DNA from: Sphingosinicella microcystinivorans
Lineage (GTDB): Bacteria; Pseudomonadota; Alphaproteobacteria; Sphingomonadales; Sphingomonadaceae
DNA: 64,000 nt
Assembly (NCBI RefSeq): GCF_003634215.1
Contig: NZ_RBWX01000007.1
Coordinates: 730,945-794,944, forward strand
Reading direction: 5' to 3'
Shown: positions 45,675 to 54,526 of the stretch, one piece after another
Position numbering within the stretch: the stretch's first letter is position 1
Layout: every line of letters begins with the position of its first letter
The notes under the pieces: generated by a model
The model's input: only the letters and a program-made list of their open reading frames with translations
The model's database searches: none
Told to the model about the DNA's origin: nothing
Translations under genes and position numbers: made by a program

Positions 45675-45824
45675 TCGGATGGCATCAATGCTGTAGCCCT
45701 TGTCCGCAAGTAGGGCATTTGGCATCTTCTCGTGTCGGTCGATTAGGCCATCATACGCTTTGCAGCCTGCCACCTCACCGTCATGCAAGCGGCCGGCTTG
45801 TCCAGCGGTGCTGACGAGACGCAC
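45675..45824 (-). mobile_element. IS5-family transposase fragment 1
   Basis: The minus strand reads GEVAGCKAYDGLIDRHEKMP then NALLADKGYSIDAIR, the conserved DDE-core region of IS5-type transposases. Frames break on both sides, and neither the ends nor terminal repeats are visible. It is a remnant, in the same orientation as fragment 2. Confidence 0.65.
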
Positions 45825-46219
45825 ATTGATGAACTCCAGAGGGTTGAGTCAGAAGGAGTGGCCCTTTCATCAGCCATTTTGTACGCGTTTTGCGTGGCTG
45901 ACAGGTACGGATTTCTGCAGCTTTCGGAAAAATTTGACGGCATCGATTTTGTTTCCTTTTGTGGCCCCAAAATCGTCCGGAAAGGGAGGTCGGAGTGGGC
46001 ATCGGTGGATGGCCGATATCCACTTTTACTCGATTTAGAATGTCTCGCGAGCAATACAGGGTCGGAACAATTGGGTCCCGGGGGCTCGACGCCGGCTATT
46101 CCTGCTATTTCAAGCGGGGGACATTACGGCATTGAAAGCGCCGAGCCTCTCTTCGGCTCCTCGAGTGATCGGCTCATGAGTACGCCGTCGATGCCATTGA
46201 TTCCTGCCACGATCGCCAT
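45825..46219. other. Unassigned stretch inside the transposon graveyard
   Basis: Short overlapping open frames on both strands show no recognisable domain. Base composition shifts along the stretch. It is probably assembled from decayed insertions. Confidence 0.4.
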
Positions 46220-46355
46220 ATTCACGAGGGGCCGAGAGCGCTTGCGCCACATCCACGGCTGCGCGCGCTTGTTCAACGCTGCACGCGATACGCGGACCGA
46301 ACAGTTCCTCGCCACCTACAAGGTTGGTACGCGTGCCGAGGTTTCTCCGACGTGA
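46220..46355 (+). pseudogene. Remnant of a second soxD (C-terminal half)
   Basis: The frame reads LRHIHGCARLFNAARDTRTE then QFLATYKVG, matching the C-terminal half of the intact SoxD (HIHGCARFFNALRDTRTDHF). The first half with the Cys-x2-Cys is gone. The sequences differ at many positions, so this is an older or foreign copy, not a recent duplicate. Confidence 0.8.
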
Positions 46356-46480
46356 AGACGCATGATTTCCGCATCGGCAGCGGCGGGCGCATCGATCGTG
46401 CACGCTCCCTAAGGTTTCGTTCGACGTCAAAAGGTTTGGCGCGACGTGGGCACTGCGAGATGCCGCGTTCATTGAGGTCG
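46352..46480 (+). pseudogene. Remnant of a second soxA (start only)
   Basis: GTG 46352 overlaps the soxD-remnant stop as soxA overlaps soxD in the intact operon. HDFRIGSGGRIDRARSLRF matches the intact SoxA start (FRTASGGRVDRDRPVNF). The frame then shifts and ends at a transposase fragment. This confirms that a second soxBDAG-like operon once existed here. Confidence 0.7.
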
Positions 46481-46505
46481 GCGCCGATGTCGTTGCTATC
46501 GAAAC

Positions 46506-46682
46506 TTTATCGGCGACCAGCGCGCCGGACCCGATGCCGTCGATGAGCGGAGCAACGCCAATCGTATCAAAGCGGTTGCCGGGCATCAGGCGGAAGCGGC
46601 CAAGGTTGCCCAGCACATCGGGCAGGGCCAGAACCTTGGTTGTCATACCGCCTTTTGAGCGGCCTATGGCCTGGTTCTGATC
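46506..46682 (-). mobile_element. IS5-family transposase fragment 2
   Basis: The minus strand reads DQNQAIGRSKGGMTTKVLAL then LGRFRLMPGNRFDT and PLIDGIGSGALVADK, diagnostic of IS5-family transposases. The upstream part has a stop codon in frame, and the downstream half is lost at the soxA-remnant junction. It covers part of the same core region as fragment 1, so the two came from different insertions. Confidence 0.8.
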
Positions 46683-46834
46683 GGCCTTTTACGCCTGATT
46701 TTCGATCGGGCTAAATAAAGGCTACGGATTTAGCCTACGGGCATGATGTGTCTCTTTGTTCTGTTTGATTGGCGGGAACAAGGCATGTGGCCTGATCATC
46801 AACGTAAATTCGTTCAAGTCTTTGTTGATTTCCA

Positions 46835-46863
46835 TTACAGTGAAGGCTCGTTTGCTTGTCTCT
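46835..46863 (+). promoter_or_regulatory. Predicted ECF sigma promoter before fecI-2 (module 2)
   Basis: TTACAG, 17-base spacer, GTCTCT. An in-frame ATG only 3 bases after this motif (46867) could not be on the transcript if it is a -10 element, which supports 46906 as the real start of fecI-2. Confidence 0.65.
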
Positions 46864-46905
46864 AGGATGAAGAAGCATTTACGGGAAGGAGAGAGCCTGC
46901 CGAGA

Positions 46906-47475
46906 ATGGTTGATCAGAGCGCATTGGACGATTGGTTTCGACGGGAGGTGCTTCCTCTCGAACGGTCGCTTGCGCGCTTCGTTCAGCGCAATTGGAGAGT
47001 GAAAGAAGAGGTAATGGACCTCGTACACGACATCTATGTGCTTGCCTTCTCAGGTGCTCGCGCCAACATGCCGGCGAATACCCGCCAATATCTTTTTACG
47101 GTGGCGCGCAACCATCTCATCAATCGCGCGAAGCGCGCGCGGATCGTTTCATTCGATCTGGTGGCCGATTTGGAAACGATGGACCGGCACTCCGATCTTT
47201 TTGATACCGAGCGACACTTGAGCGCGCGAGAGGCGTTGCGCCGCGTGCAGGCGGGCCTGGAAAAACTGCCCCCCCGCGTGCGCGAAATTGTCTGGCTTCG
47301 CAAGGTGGAGGGGTTAAACGTTCGGGAAACCGCCGAGAGGTTAGGGATTGGCAAAGACGCGGTCAATCATCAGGTGATGATGGGAATGAAGGCGCTGACG
47401 GATCACATGCTGGGTGGGGCCGGTAAAATCATTCGCCGTCGTTCTGCCGCACCCCCGAAGGAGGCGGACCAGTGA
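46906..47475 (+). CDS. FecI-type ECF RNA polymerase sigma factor, copy 2
   Basis: This 189-residue sigma factor has the same length as copy 1 and aligns without gaps over most of it. Region 2 holds EEVMDLVHDIYVLAF and NTRQYLFTVARNHLINRAKR; region 4 holds LPPRVREIVWLRKVEGL and ETAERLGIGKDAV. ATG 46906 is chosen because it aligns with the copy-1 start and lies 42 bases after the predicted promoter; GGGAAGGAGAG lies upstream. It overlaps fecR-2 by 4 bases. It is predicted to drive the peptide-catabolic locus to its right and its own expression. Confidence 0.9.
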   Translation: MVDQSALDDWFRREVLPLERSLARFVQRNWRVKEEVMDLVHDIYVLAFSGARANMPANTRQYLFTVARNHLINRAKRARIVSFDLVADLETMDRHSDLFDTERHLSAREALRRVQAGLEKLPPRVREIVWLRKVEGLNVRETAERLGIGKDAVNHQVMMGMKALTDHMLGGAGKIIRRRSAAPPKEADQ

Positions 47476-48440
47476 GCGGCGTGCGAGAGGCCCAGGACCG
47501 CGCGGCGCAATGGATTGTCGCGCGCGAGGAGCCCGGTTGGTCAGACGAGGACCAGGCGGCGTTCGATGCGTGGCTTGCCGCATCCGATCTTCATCGCGTC
47601 GCCTGGTTGCGGCTTGACGAGGGTTGGCGGCAGACCGGCCGCATCCGCGCGTTGGGTGCGCCCGGAATGCCGCCTGCCGAATTTACACCCTTGGTGTATC
47701 GTACATCCAAAAGGCGCTGGTTGTTTCCTGCCTCGATCGCCGCGTCACTGATGGTGGTGGTAGGGCTGAACTGGAACAACGCGCCGGTCAGCGAGACCAT
47801 GGCGGGATATCACACGCCCGTGGGTGGCCACCGGCAACTCGCACTGGCGGATGGTAGCAAGGTTGAGCTCAACACCGCCTCGTCGGCCCGTGCCGCGCTC
47901 GATACGGATCGGCGCGAGATATGGCTCGATCGGGGAGAGGCCTTTTTCGATATCGCGCACGATCCGAGCCGTCCTTTCATTGTCCACGCCGGCAGCCGCG
48001 AGATAACCGTGCTCGGCACCAAGTTCTCTGTTCGCCGCGACGGTGAAAGAGTTACCGTCTCCGTGTTGGAGGGCCGCGTACGCATCGACGAGGTCAGTGG
48101 CCCTGGTATCGGTCGCTCCACCACTATCACGGGCGGCGACATCGCAGTGGCGCAGGGGGAGGCGACGTTGGTCACGGCAAAGTCCGACCAGCGGGTGGAA
48201 GGCGCGCTGGCCTGGCGGGAAGGCATACTCAGTTTCGATCAAATCCCGCTGGAAGACATTGCCGCTGAATTCAACCGCTATAATCGCAAGCGTTTGATCA
48301 TCGATGGCGCGGAAGCGGCGGAGATACGGATCGGCGGAACATTTCCGTTATCGAAGCCGCGCGCCTTCGCGTCTTTGTTGCGTGATGCTTACGGCCTGCG
48401 GGTCGAGGAAACCGACGACGCGATAAAAATTTCGCACTGA
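47472..48440 (+). CDS. FecR-type anti-sigma/signal-transducing membrane protein, copy 2
   Basis: This 322-residue protein starts at GTG 47472 inside the sigma stop. It has an N-terminal DUF4880 domain (DRAAQWIVAREEPGWSDEDQ), a transmembrane helix (about 77-93), a FecR domain (HTPVGGHRQLALADGSKVEL and ITVLGTKFSVRRDGERVTVS) and a C-terminal receptor-contact domain. It is a paralogue of copy 1. The matching STN receptor is not adjacent but at 51878, behind two peptidase genes. Confidence 0.9.
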   Translation: MSGVREAQDRAAQWIVAREEPGWSDEDQAAFDAWLAASDLHRVAWLRLDEGWRQTGRIRALGAPGMPPAEFTPLVYRTSKRRWLFPASIAASLMVVVGLNWNNAPVSETMAGYHTPVGGHRQLALADGSKVELNTASSARAALDTDRREIWLDRGEAFFDIAHDPSRPFIVHAGSREITVLGTKFSVRRDGERVTVSVLEGRVRIDEVSGPGIGRSTTITGGDIAVAQGEATLVTAKSDQRVEGALAWREGILSFDQIPLEDIAAEFNRYNRKRLIIDGAEAAEIRIGGTFPLSKPRAFASLLRDAYGLRVEETDDAIKISH

Positions 48441-48443
48441 GCA

Positions 48444-48472
48444 TTACAGCAATACAGAACTGCATTGTCTTC
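48444..48472 (+). promoter_or_regulatory. Predicted ECF sigma promoter before the S9 peptidase-dipeptidase pair
   Basis: TTACAG, 17-base spacer, GTCTTC, directly after the fecR-2 stop. The match to the site at 51798 extends outside the motif (GCATTACAG and CATTGTCTTCA-TC at identical spacing). A GC-rich hairpin (GCCGC-GGCGGC type) follows in the leader. Confidence 0.7.
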
Positions 48473-48517
48473 ACTCTTTGAGGGGCCGCTGGGAGGCGGC
48501 TGTGAAGAGGGGGGATC

Positions 48518-48562
48518 ATGAACATCGGCATCATTCCGGCGGAGTCTTTGGCGGGCCGCTGA
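48518..48562 (+). other. 14-codon leader ORF resembling the start of a TBDR gene
   Basis: AAGAGGGGGGATC precedes ATG 48518, and the frame MNIGIIPAESLAGR then stops. The first residues and the preceding promoter resemble the receptor at 51878 (MNIRIIAAALATGS). It is probably the stub of a deleted receptor gene, or an attenuating leader peptide. Confidence 0.4.
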
Positions 48563-48653
48563 CCTGTTTTCGCTGTTGTGCGGACGGGGCTGGGCTCCGG
48601 TGCAGGTGCAGAAAGCACGGTAGCCGCAGAAAACTTGCAATTCTGGAGACGAA

Positions 48654-50636
48654 ATGAAAATCGACATTCGCGACACGGCCTTGTTCAAAGAGGCGACGGC
48701 AATGTTCGCCGCCGCGCGCCAGCCCGGCACGGGCAAAATCTGCGATGCGGCCGAAATCGCCGTTTCCCCCGATGGCAAGCAGGTGATTTTTTCAGGCGTG
48801 ATGATGGAAACGTCCGAAGGGCTTCCGAAAACACGCATCTGTCGGTTGGATACGGCTGGCGGCGACATTCGCGTGATGACGTTTGGCCCCAACGCGGATC
48901 GTTCGGCGAAATTCTCCCCGGACGGCAGGCGCATCGCATTCCTGTCGGACAGGCGGAAGGCCGGCGATTTCCAGCTTTATCTTCTGGACCCGGCGAGCGG
49001 CGCTGCGTCTTCCACGCCCACGATCGATGGTTGGGTGGAATATCTTCACTGGTCGCCCGACGGCACGCGCATCCTGCTCGGCGTTGCCGGGCATGGCGCC
49101 GATATTTCCGGAGGGCAGGGCGCGATCGCGAGCAAACAGGTGGAGACGGCTACGCCTTCATGGACGCCGGACGTTCAGACCGGCGAGGAAAGCTTCCGGT
49201 GGCGGAGCGCGTTCGTCTACGATCTCGCCAGCAATTCGGCGCGCCAGGTGAACCCGGACAATCTGAACATCTGGGAAGCGAACTGGTGCGGCAAGGATGC
49301 CATCGGCGCCGTGGCTTCGCCGGGGCCGGGCGAAGGCCTGTGGTACGATGCGACGCTTCATGTAATCGATATCGAAACGCGCGAAAGCCGCGAGGTTTAC
49401 AAGCCGGGCGATCAGCTCGGCTGGCCCTCCGCTTCGCCTTCGGGCAAGCGGCTTGCCATCGCCGAATCCTTCTGCAGCGACCGCTGGCTGGTCGCGGGCG
49501 ATCTGCGTATCGTGGATACGGAAACCGGAGACGTCCGCAAGGTCGACACGGACAACATCGATGTCACGTACACGGAATGGCGATCCGACGACACGCTGCT
49601 GATTTCCGGTCAGCGCGCCTTCGAGGCGGTCGTGGCGCTTTACGATGCGAAATCGAACAGCTGCAAGGTCGTGTGGTCGAGCGAAGAGATCACCACGGGC
49701 GGCCGCTTCGTTCAGGTTGCCGGGTTCGGCGATCAGGGCGACTGCGCGCTGCTGGGCGAAACCTTCACGCGCGCGCCCGAAATCGCCGTCATTCGCGACG
49801 GCACGTATCAGCCGGTGAAATCGCTGGAAATCGGATTTGCCGAGGAGCTCAAGGACATCACGGCAGAGCAGGTCGTGTGGACGGCTTCCGATGGTCTCGA
49901 AATCCATGGATACATCCTGAAACCGAAGGGCTCGGGCCCGTTTCCGGTCATCCTGCACGTGCACGGCGGGCCGGTATGGCACTGGCGGCAGAACTGGCTC
50001 GGCCGCAGCCTCGCGCTTCCCTTCGTCATGCTGTTGAAGCGCGGGTTCGCGATTTTCTATCCCAATCCGCGCGGCAGCTCGGGACGCGGGCAGGAATTCA
50101 CACGCGGTGTGTTCGGCGATCTGAACGGCGCCGACACCTATGATTATCTTTCCGGTTTGGATGCGCTGGTGGAACGCGGTATCGCCGACCCCAAACGCCT
50201 GGGCGTCACCGGCGGCAGCTACGGCGGCAACATGTCGTCGTGGCTGATTACGCAGGACGCGCGTTTCGCAGCCGCCGTTCCTGTAGCACCGCACAACAAT
50301 CAGGTCACCGAACGTCTTGTCTCCAACATTCCGCACTTCATGGACATGATCCTGCAGGACAGTTACACGAACACGGAGGGCAAATATTACACGCGCAGCC
50401 CGATCATGTTCGCGCAGAACGTGAAGACGCCGACGCTGAACATCGCCGGCCTGCTCGACAAGTGCACGCCGCCGGAAGAAGCCGTGCAGTTCCATAATGC
50501 CCTGCTGATCAACGGGACGAAATCCGTGCTCGTGATCTATCCGGAAGAGGGCCACGGCATTCGCAGCCTGCCCGCCGCCGCCGATTATTCCGCACGGCTC
50601 GTAGATTGGTTCGAACAGCATCTCAAGGAAGCATGA
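48654..50636 (+). CDS. S9-family prolyl oligopeptidase/acylaminoacyl peptidase-like enzyme
   Basis: This 660-residue serine peptidase has an N-terminal beta-propeller (about 30-390, blades such as SAKFSPDGRRIAFLSDRR) gating a C-terminal alpha/beta domain with catalytic Ser522 (GGSYGGNMSSW), Asp602 (GLLDKCTPP) and His634 (EEGHGI). It has no signal peptide, so it is cytosolic. It would release N-terminal residues or acylated residues from short peptides. GGAGACGAA precedes the ATG. It is followed by an exported dipeptidase homologue and lies behind a predicted FecI-2 promoter. Confidence 0.9.
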   Translation: MKIDIRDTALFKEATAMFAAARQPGTGKICDAAEIAVSPDGKQVIFSGVMMETSEGLPKTRICRLDTAGGDIRVMTFGPNADRSAKFSPDGRRIAFLSDRRKAGDFQLYLLDPASGAASSTPTIDGWVEYLHWSPDGTRILLGVAGHGADISGGQGAIASKQVETATPSWTPDVQTGEESFRWRSAFVYDLASNSARQVNPDNLNIWEANWCGKDAIGAVASPGPGEGLWYDATLHVIDIETRESREVYKPGDQLGWPSASPSGKRLAIAESFCSDRWLVAGDLRIVDTETGDVRKVDTDNIDVTYTEWRSDDTLLISGQRAFEAVVALYDAKSNSCKVVWSSEEITTGGRFVQVAGFGDQGDCALLGETFTRAPEIAVIRDGTYQPVKSLEIGFAEELKDITAEQVVWTASDGLEIHGYILKPKGSGPFPVILHVHGGPVWHWRQNWLGRSLALPFVMLLKRGFAIFYPNPRGSSGRGQEFTRGVFGDLNGADTYDYLSGLDALVERGIADPKRLGVTGGSYGGNMSSWLITQDARFAAAVPVAPHNNQVTERLVSNIPHFMDMILQDSYTNTEGKYYTRSPIMFAQNVKTPTLNIAGLLDKCTPPEEAVQFHNALLINGTKSVLVIYPEEGHGIRSLPAAADYSARLVDWFEQHLKEA

Positions 50637-50638
50637 CC

Positions 50639-51751
50639 ATGGAGCGTCGAACCTTCCTGACCCTGGCGGGCGCAGGCGCAGTCGCTTCGGCCGCGAGTGC
50701 CGCATCGCTGGCGCAGGTGGCGCCCGCGCCGGCGGCGGAGCTCAAGAACTATGTTGTCGATGGCAGCGACGTTTCCATGCTGAGCGTCCAGTATCTCGAT
50801 CTGCTGAATGCGGGCGGGGTGGACGTGGTTCTTGCCAACGGCATCACGAGCCTTTTCGATTTCTCCGTGGCGCTTGATTTCATTGGAAGGCACGATGCGC
50901 GTATCGCGCTGGTGCGGAAATTTACCGATATCGCCGAAGCGAAGCGGCAGGGGAAGGTTGCCTGGATCTTCGGCTGGCAGTTCGCCGATTTCCTTCAGAC
51001 GTCCGCAGGCAACAGGTGGGATACGATGCCACCGATGCACGGCCTGCGCGCCTATTACGAGCTCGGCCTGCGCTGTGTCGGGCTTGCCTACAACGTCGGC
51101 AACCAGTTCGCCGGCGGCTGCCTCGATCCGACGATGCCCTTGACCAAGGCCGGTCGGTATCTCGCGCAGGAAATGCAGGAAATGGGAATCCTGATGGATT
51201 GCGGCGGACATACCGGCGAGCAATCCAGCCTTGACATCATATCGCTGGCGAAGCGGCCCGTGGTCTGCACGCATTCTAACGCCAAGACACTGAACGACAA
51301 TCCCCGCGCGACAAGCGACCGCGTGATCGAGGGCATCGCGCGGACGGGCGGCGTGTTCGGTGTGAATGCCATCAGCACCTTCCTCACATGGGGATACAAG
51401 GACGTGAACAAGGACAGGGTGCGCGACCGTCCGCCGACTGCCAAACTCGATCGTTTCCTCGACGAGATCGACTATCTCATGCGTCTTATTGGTCCCGACC
51501 ACATCGGGATCGGGCCGGATTTCACGCACGGGCGCGGATCGTTCAAGGTCGATCCAACGAAATCCTTCTCGTTTCCGATCGAGATGACATTCGGCGAGGA
51601 CGGGATCGAATATGTCCAGGGTTTCGAGGATATCAGCAAGCTCGGCAATGTCCGCGCAGGTCTTGTGAAGCGAAATTATTCAAAGGAAAATATCGACAAG
51701 ATTCTGGGCGGCAACTGGATGCGGGTCTACCAGTTGGCCTGGAATGCCTAG
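50639..51751 (+). CDS. Exported renal-dipeptidase-family protein with degenerate metal site, 2
   Basis: This 370-residue M19-family protein has a twin-arginine-like signal (MERRTFLTLAGAGAVASAAS). The N-terminal His-x-Asp is absent (VVDGSDVSML, about 39-48) and the bridging Glu is Gln (FGWQFADF). The second-site His residues (DCGGHTGE and CTHSNAKT) and late Asp (GIGPDFTHG) remain. It may therefore bind one metal and do something other than dipeptide hydrolysis. ATG 50639 is preferred to 50633 for its spacing from AAGGAAG; it follows the S9 stop by 2 bases. Confidence 0.82.
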   Translation: MERRTFLTLAGAGAVASAASAASLAQVAPAPAAELKNYVVDGSDVSMLSVQYLDLLNAGGVDVVLANGITSLFDFSVALDFIGRHDARIALVRKFTDIAEAKRQGKVAWIFGWQFADFLQTSAGNRWDTMPPMHGLRAYYELGLRCVGLAYNVGNQFAGGCLDPTMPLTKAGRYLAQEMQEMGILMDCGGHTGEQSSLDIISLAKRPVVCTHSNAKTLNDNPRATSDRVIEGIARTGGVFGVNAISTFLTWGYKDVNKDRVRDRPPTAKLDRFLDEIDYLMRLIGPDHIGIGPDFTHGRGSFKVDPTKSFSFPIEMTFGEDGIEYVQGFEDISKLGNVRAGLVKRNYSKENIDKILGGNWMRVYQLAWNA

Positions 51752-51754
51752 CAC

Positions 51755-51795
51755 CCGGCGCGGTGCGAAAACGCCCGCTAAAAAATTCGCGCCGG
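51755..51795. terminator. 8-bp inverted repeat after the dipeptidase gene
   Basis: CCGGCGCG (51755-51762) and CGCGCCGG (51788-51795) are perfect arms around 25 bases, three bases after the stop codon and immediately before the predicted promoter. It probably separates the two transcripts. Confidence 0.4.
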
Positions 51796-51797
51796 CA

Positions 51798-51826
51798 TTA
51801 CAGTTTAATGGAACATCATTGTCTTC
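51798..51826 (+). promoter_or_regulatory. Predicted ECF sigma promoter before the module-2 receptor
   Basis: TTACAG, 17-base spacer, GTCTTC, 51 bases before the receptor GTG. It would start the receptor-peptidase-transporter operon. Confidence 0.7.
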
Positions 51827-51877
51827 ATTCATCAAACAGACCGCTCGGGGGTGGTCTTAAAATAAGGGGAACTATAC

Positions 51878-54526
51878 GTGAATATTCGTATTATCGCGGC
51901 TGCTCTGGCGACCGGTTCCTGCATTGCGGCGCTGGCGGTTCCGGCCGCGGCGCAAACTCAGCCGCAATTCAGAAGTTACGATATTCCTGCAGGCAGCCTC
52001 AAGGCGGCGCTCGACGCCTATGGACGTCAATCGGGCCGCCCGATCATCTACCGCGCCGATGAAGTGCGCAGCGCGAAATCTGCGGGCTATCGTGGCAACG
52101 CGCAGGCCGATCAGGCGCTTGAAGCTGTTCTGTCGGGTACCGGTTTCAGTGCGCGCGCCGGGGAGGCTGGATCGGTCGCGGTCGTTCGCGAGAATGCGGG
52201 CAACCCCGGCATCGATAATGCGCCAGCCTATGCCGACGACAGCGCCGCTGCGGATGTGGGCGGCGAAATTCTCGTCACCGCGCGGAAACGCAGTGAAACG
52301 CTGCGTGATGTGCCGACCGCGATCACGGCGTTTTCGAGCCAGACCCTCGAACAGATTGGTGCCTCTGACTTCAACGATTACGCGCTCCGCGTTCCTGGCC
52401 TTGGATTTGCGAACTTCGGTGCAGCCCCGCTTCGTGGCGTCGGTCCCCAGATAAGCGTTCGCGGCCTGCCCGATACCGGATATTATGTCGGCGAAACGCC
52501 GATCCCCACCGCCAACCTGAAGCTTGTGGACATCAACCGCGTCGAGGTGTTGAAGGGACCGCAGGGAACGCTGTACGGCGCCAGCTCGATGAGCGGCCTT
52601 GTCAAGGTCGTGCCCAACATCCCCAATCTGGGCGAGGTGGAAGGGCGCGGCGAGCTGACGCTTTCGTCGACCAAGCACGGTGGTTTCAATTACGACGTAA
52701 GCGGCATGGCCAACGCGCCGCTGGTTCAGGACAAGCTGGCGGCGCGTATCGTTGGCTACAAGACTCGTCAGGACGGCTTTATCGACAAGGTTCCGGCGAC
52801 GGACGCGGCGGGCGGTCTCGATCTCGGCGCGACCATCAAGGACACGAACGTCGAGAAGATCTGGGGACTGCGCGCATCGCTCGTCGCGCGTCCGACCGAG
52901 TGGTTGGATATCGAGGCGAGCGCGCTTCATGAGAACCAGGACGCTGCAGACGTCGGCCTCTACGATACATTCGTCCGCGATGTGACTGGAAATTTCGGCA
53001 ACCTATCGCCGGTGGTCGAGCCCAACGAAAACAAGCTTTCGCTTTATAACCTGACGCTGCGCGCGGATGCCGGCGCATTCGACGTTACGACGTCGACTTC
53101 GTATTACGACATGAAGTCTTATACGTTCGAAGATCGCGCGCTTCTCGGCAATTTCTTCGTCGGCCTGCTGACCGCCCAGGCGCCGGCTGTTGTCGCCGGG
53201 CTCGTTGCGGGCGGCGTTCTACCTGCAGGAAGCACGGTGGTAAGCCCGCCCAACATGACGTTCTTCGCGCCGGGATCGAACACCACGGATATTCATCTGA
53301 AGCGCTGGGTTCAGGAAGTTCGCCTCTCGTCGAAGGGACAGGGGCCGCTCAACTGGACGCTCGGTGGATTCTATCAGGATACGTCGTCGTTGGCCGATTA
53401 TTTCGGCAGCATTCCGACGGCGATCCAAGCCGCGACGATATCGGTGGACGTACCGGGACAGGGCATCGTTCCGTTTCCGCTGCTTTCCAGCGATATCGTG
53501 ATCAATCGTTTTACGGTTGTCGACACGCGAGAGCTCGGCCTTTTTGGTGAAGTTAGCTACGAATTGACGGACAAGCTGACGTTCGCAGTGGGTGGGCGCC
53601 TGTATCAGTCCAAGTTTGCGCAGGTGCTCACCGACCGCTCTGCCAGCATTTTCGTGCCCACGGCACTGAATGCGCCGCGCGGAAAGGTGACAGATTCCGG
53701 ATTTGTGCCGAAGGTAAATCTCAGCTTTCGTCCCGATGACGATACGATGCTCTACGCGCAGGTCTCAAAGGGCTTTCGCTCCGGCAGTTTCACCAACACC
53801 AGCGGCGTTTCTCCGCTTTGCGCGGACGAACTGGCGGAATTCGGCCTGACGCGCGGCGATGTGGTGCCGCTGAAGTCCGACACGCTCTGGTCGTATGAAG
53901 GCGGTGCCAAGGTTTCGCGTCTGGATCGGCGTTTGTTCGTCGATGTGGCGGTTTACTATAACCAATGGTCGGACCTTCAGCAGTCCTTTGCGTTCCAGTG
54001 CGGCATGGCGCTCTCTGTCAATGCCGGCAAGGCGCGCTCCTACGGTGCTGAACTGGCGGTCGATGCACGGCCTGTCGACGGCCTGTCGCTGGGTCTCGCT
54101 GCGGGCTATCTGAACTCCAAGATCACCGAGAGCGACTCGCGGTCGATCCTGAACGAAGGTGATAGTTTCACGCTCGCGCCGAAATGGACGTTTGCCGGAA
54201 ACGGTCAGTACGACTTTCCGATGGGCGGCGGGTTCGATGGCTATTTCCGTGCCGATTACCAGTATCAGAGCGCAACGAAGTTCGACTTCCAGGGCTTGCC
54301 GAGCAGTCGGAAGTCCGCTTTCGAGGTTGTTAACGCACGGATCGGCATCGTTTCGGATCGCTGGGACGCCGCACTCTTCGTCAACAACCTGTTCAACGAA
54401 GAAGCCGTTCTTGCCGATCTCACGCTCGGTATCGCAGGTACGCCTGTGCCGCTGGGTAGCGACAACCGGCGTATCCGTCCATTCACCCCGCGTACGGTCG
54501 GGCTGAACTTCGCGATCCGTTACTGA
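51878..54526 (+). CDS. TonB-dependent receptor with N-terminal STN signalling domain, module 2
   Basis: This 882-residue receptor starts at GTG 51878 behind AAGGGGA. It has a signal peptide (about 1-26), an STN domain (about 28-108, YDIPAGSLKAALDAYGRQSG), TonB-box-like EILVTARKR and a plug with VEVLKGPQGTLYGASSMSG. The barrel ends in VGLNFAIRY. It is the likely signalling partner of FecR-2 and importer for the peptide-catabolic locus. Its stop overlaps the next start by one base, so uptake and the first peptidase are co-translated. Confidence 0.92.
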   Translation: MNIRIIAAALATGSCIAALAVPAAAQTQPQFRSYDIPAGSLKAALDAYGRQSGRPIIYRADEVRSAKSAGYRGNAQADQALEAVLSGTGFSARAGEAGSVAVVRENAGNPGIDNAPAYADDSAAADVGGEILVTARKRSETLRDVPTAITAFSSQTLEQIGASDFNDYALRVPGLGFANFGAAPLRGVGPQISVRGLPDTGYYVGETPIPTANLKLVDINRVEVLKGPQGTLYGASSMSGLVKVVPNIPNLGEVEGRGELTLSSTKHGGFNYDVSGMANAPLVQDKLAARIVGYKTRQDGFIDKVPATDAAGGLDLGATIKDTNVEKIWGLRASLVARPTEWLDIEASALHENQDAADVGLYDTFVRDVTGNFGNLSPVVEPNENKLSLYNLTLRADAGAFDVTTSTSYYDMKSYTFEDRALLGNFFVGLLTAQAPAVVAGLVAGGVLPAGSTVVSPPNMTFFAPGSNTTDIHLKRWVQEVRLSSKGQGPLNWTLGGFYQDTSSLADYFGSIPTAIQAATISVDVPGQGIVPFPLLSSDIVINRFTVVDTRELGLFGEVSYELTDKLTFAVGGRLYQSKFAQVLTDRSASIFVPTALNAPRGKVTDSGFVPKVNLSFRPDDDTMLYAQVSKGFRSGSFTNTSGVSPLCADELAEFGLTRGDVVPLKSDTLWSYEGGAKVSRLDRRLFVDVAVYYNQWSDLQQSFAFQCGMALSVNAGKARSYGAELAVDARPVDGLSLGLAAGYLNSKITESDSRSILNEGDSFTLAPKWTFAGNGQYDFPMGGGFDGYFRADYQYQSATKFDFQGLPSSRKSAFEVVNARIGIVSDRWDAALFVNNLFNEEAVLADLTLGIAGTPVPLGSDNRRIRPFTPRTVGLNFAIRY

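Noticed and set aside
46867-46905. Upstream ATG for fecI-2
   Set aside because: It lies 3 bases after the predicted -10 element and beyond the start of the paralogue; 46906 is preferred.
48578-50143. 521-codon plus-strand open frame overlapping the S9 peptidase
   Set aside because: Arginine-rich shadow of the peptidase in another frame; the peptidase frame has catalytic motifs.
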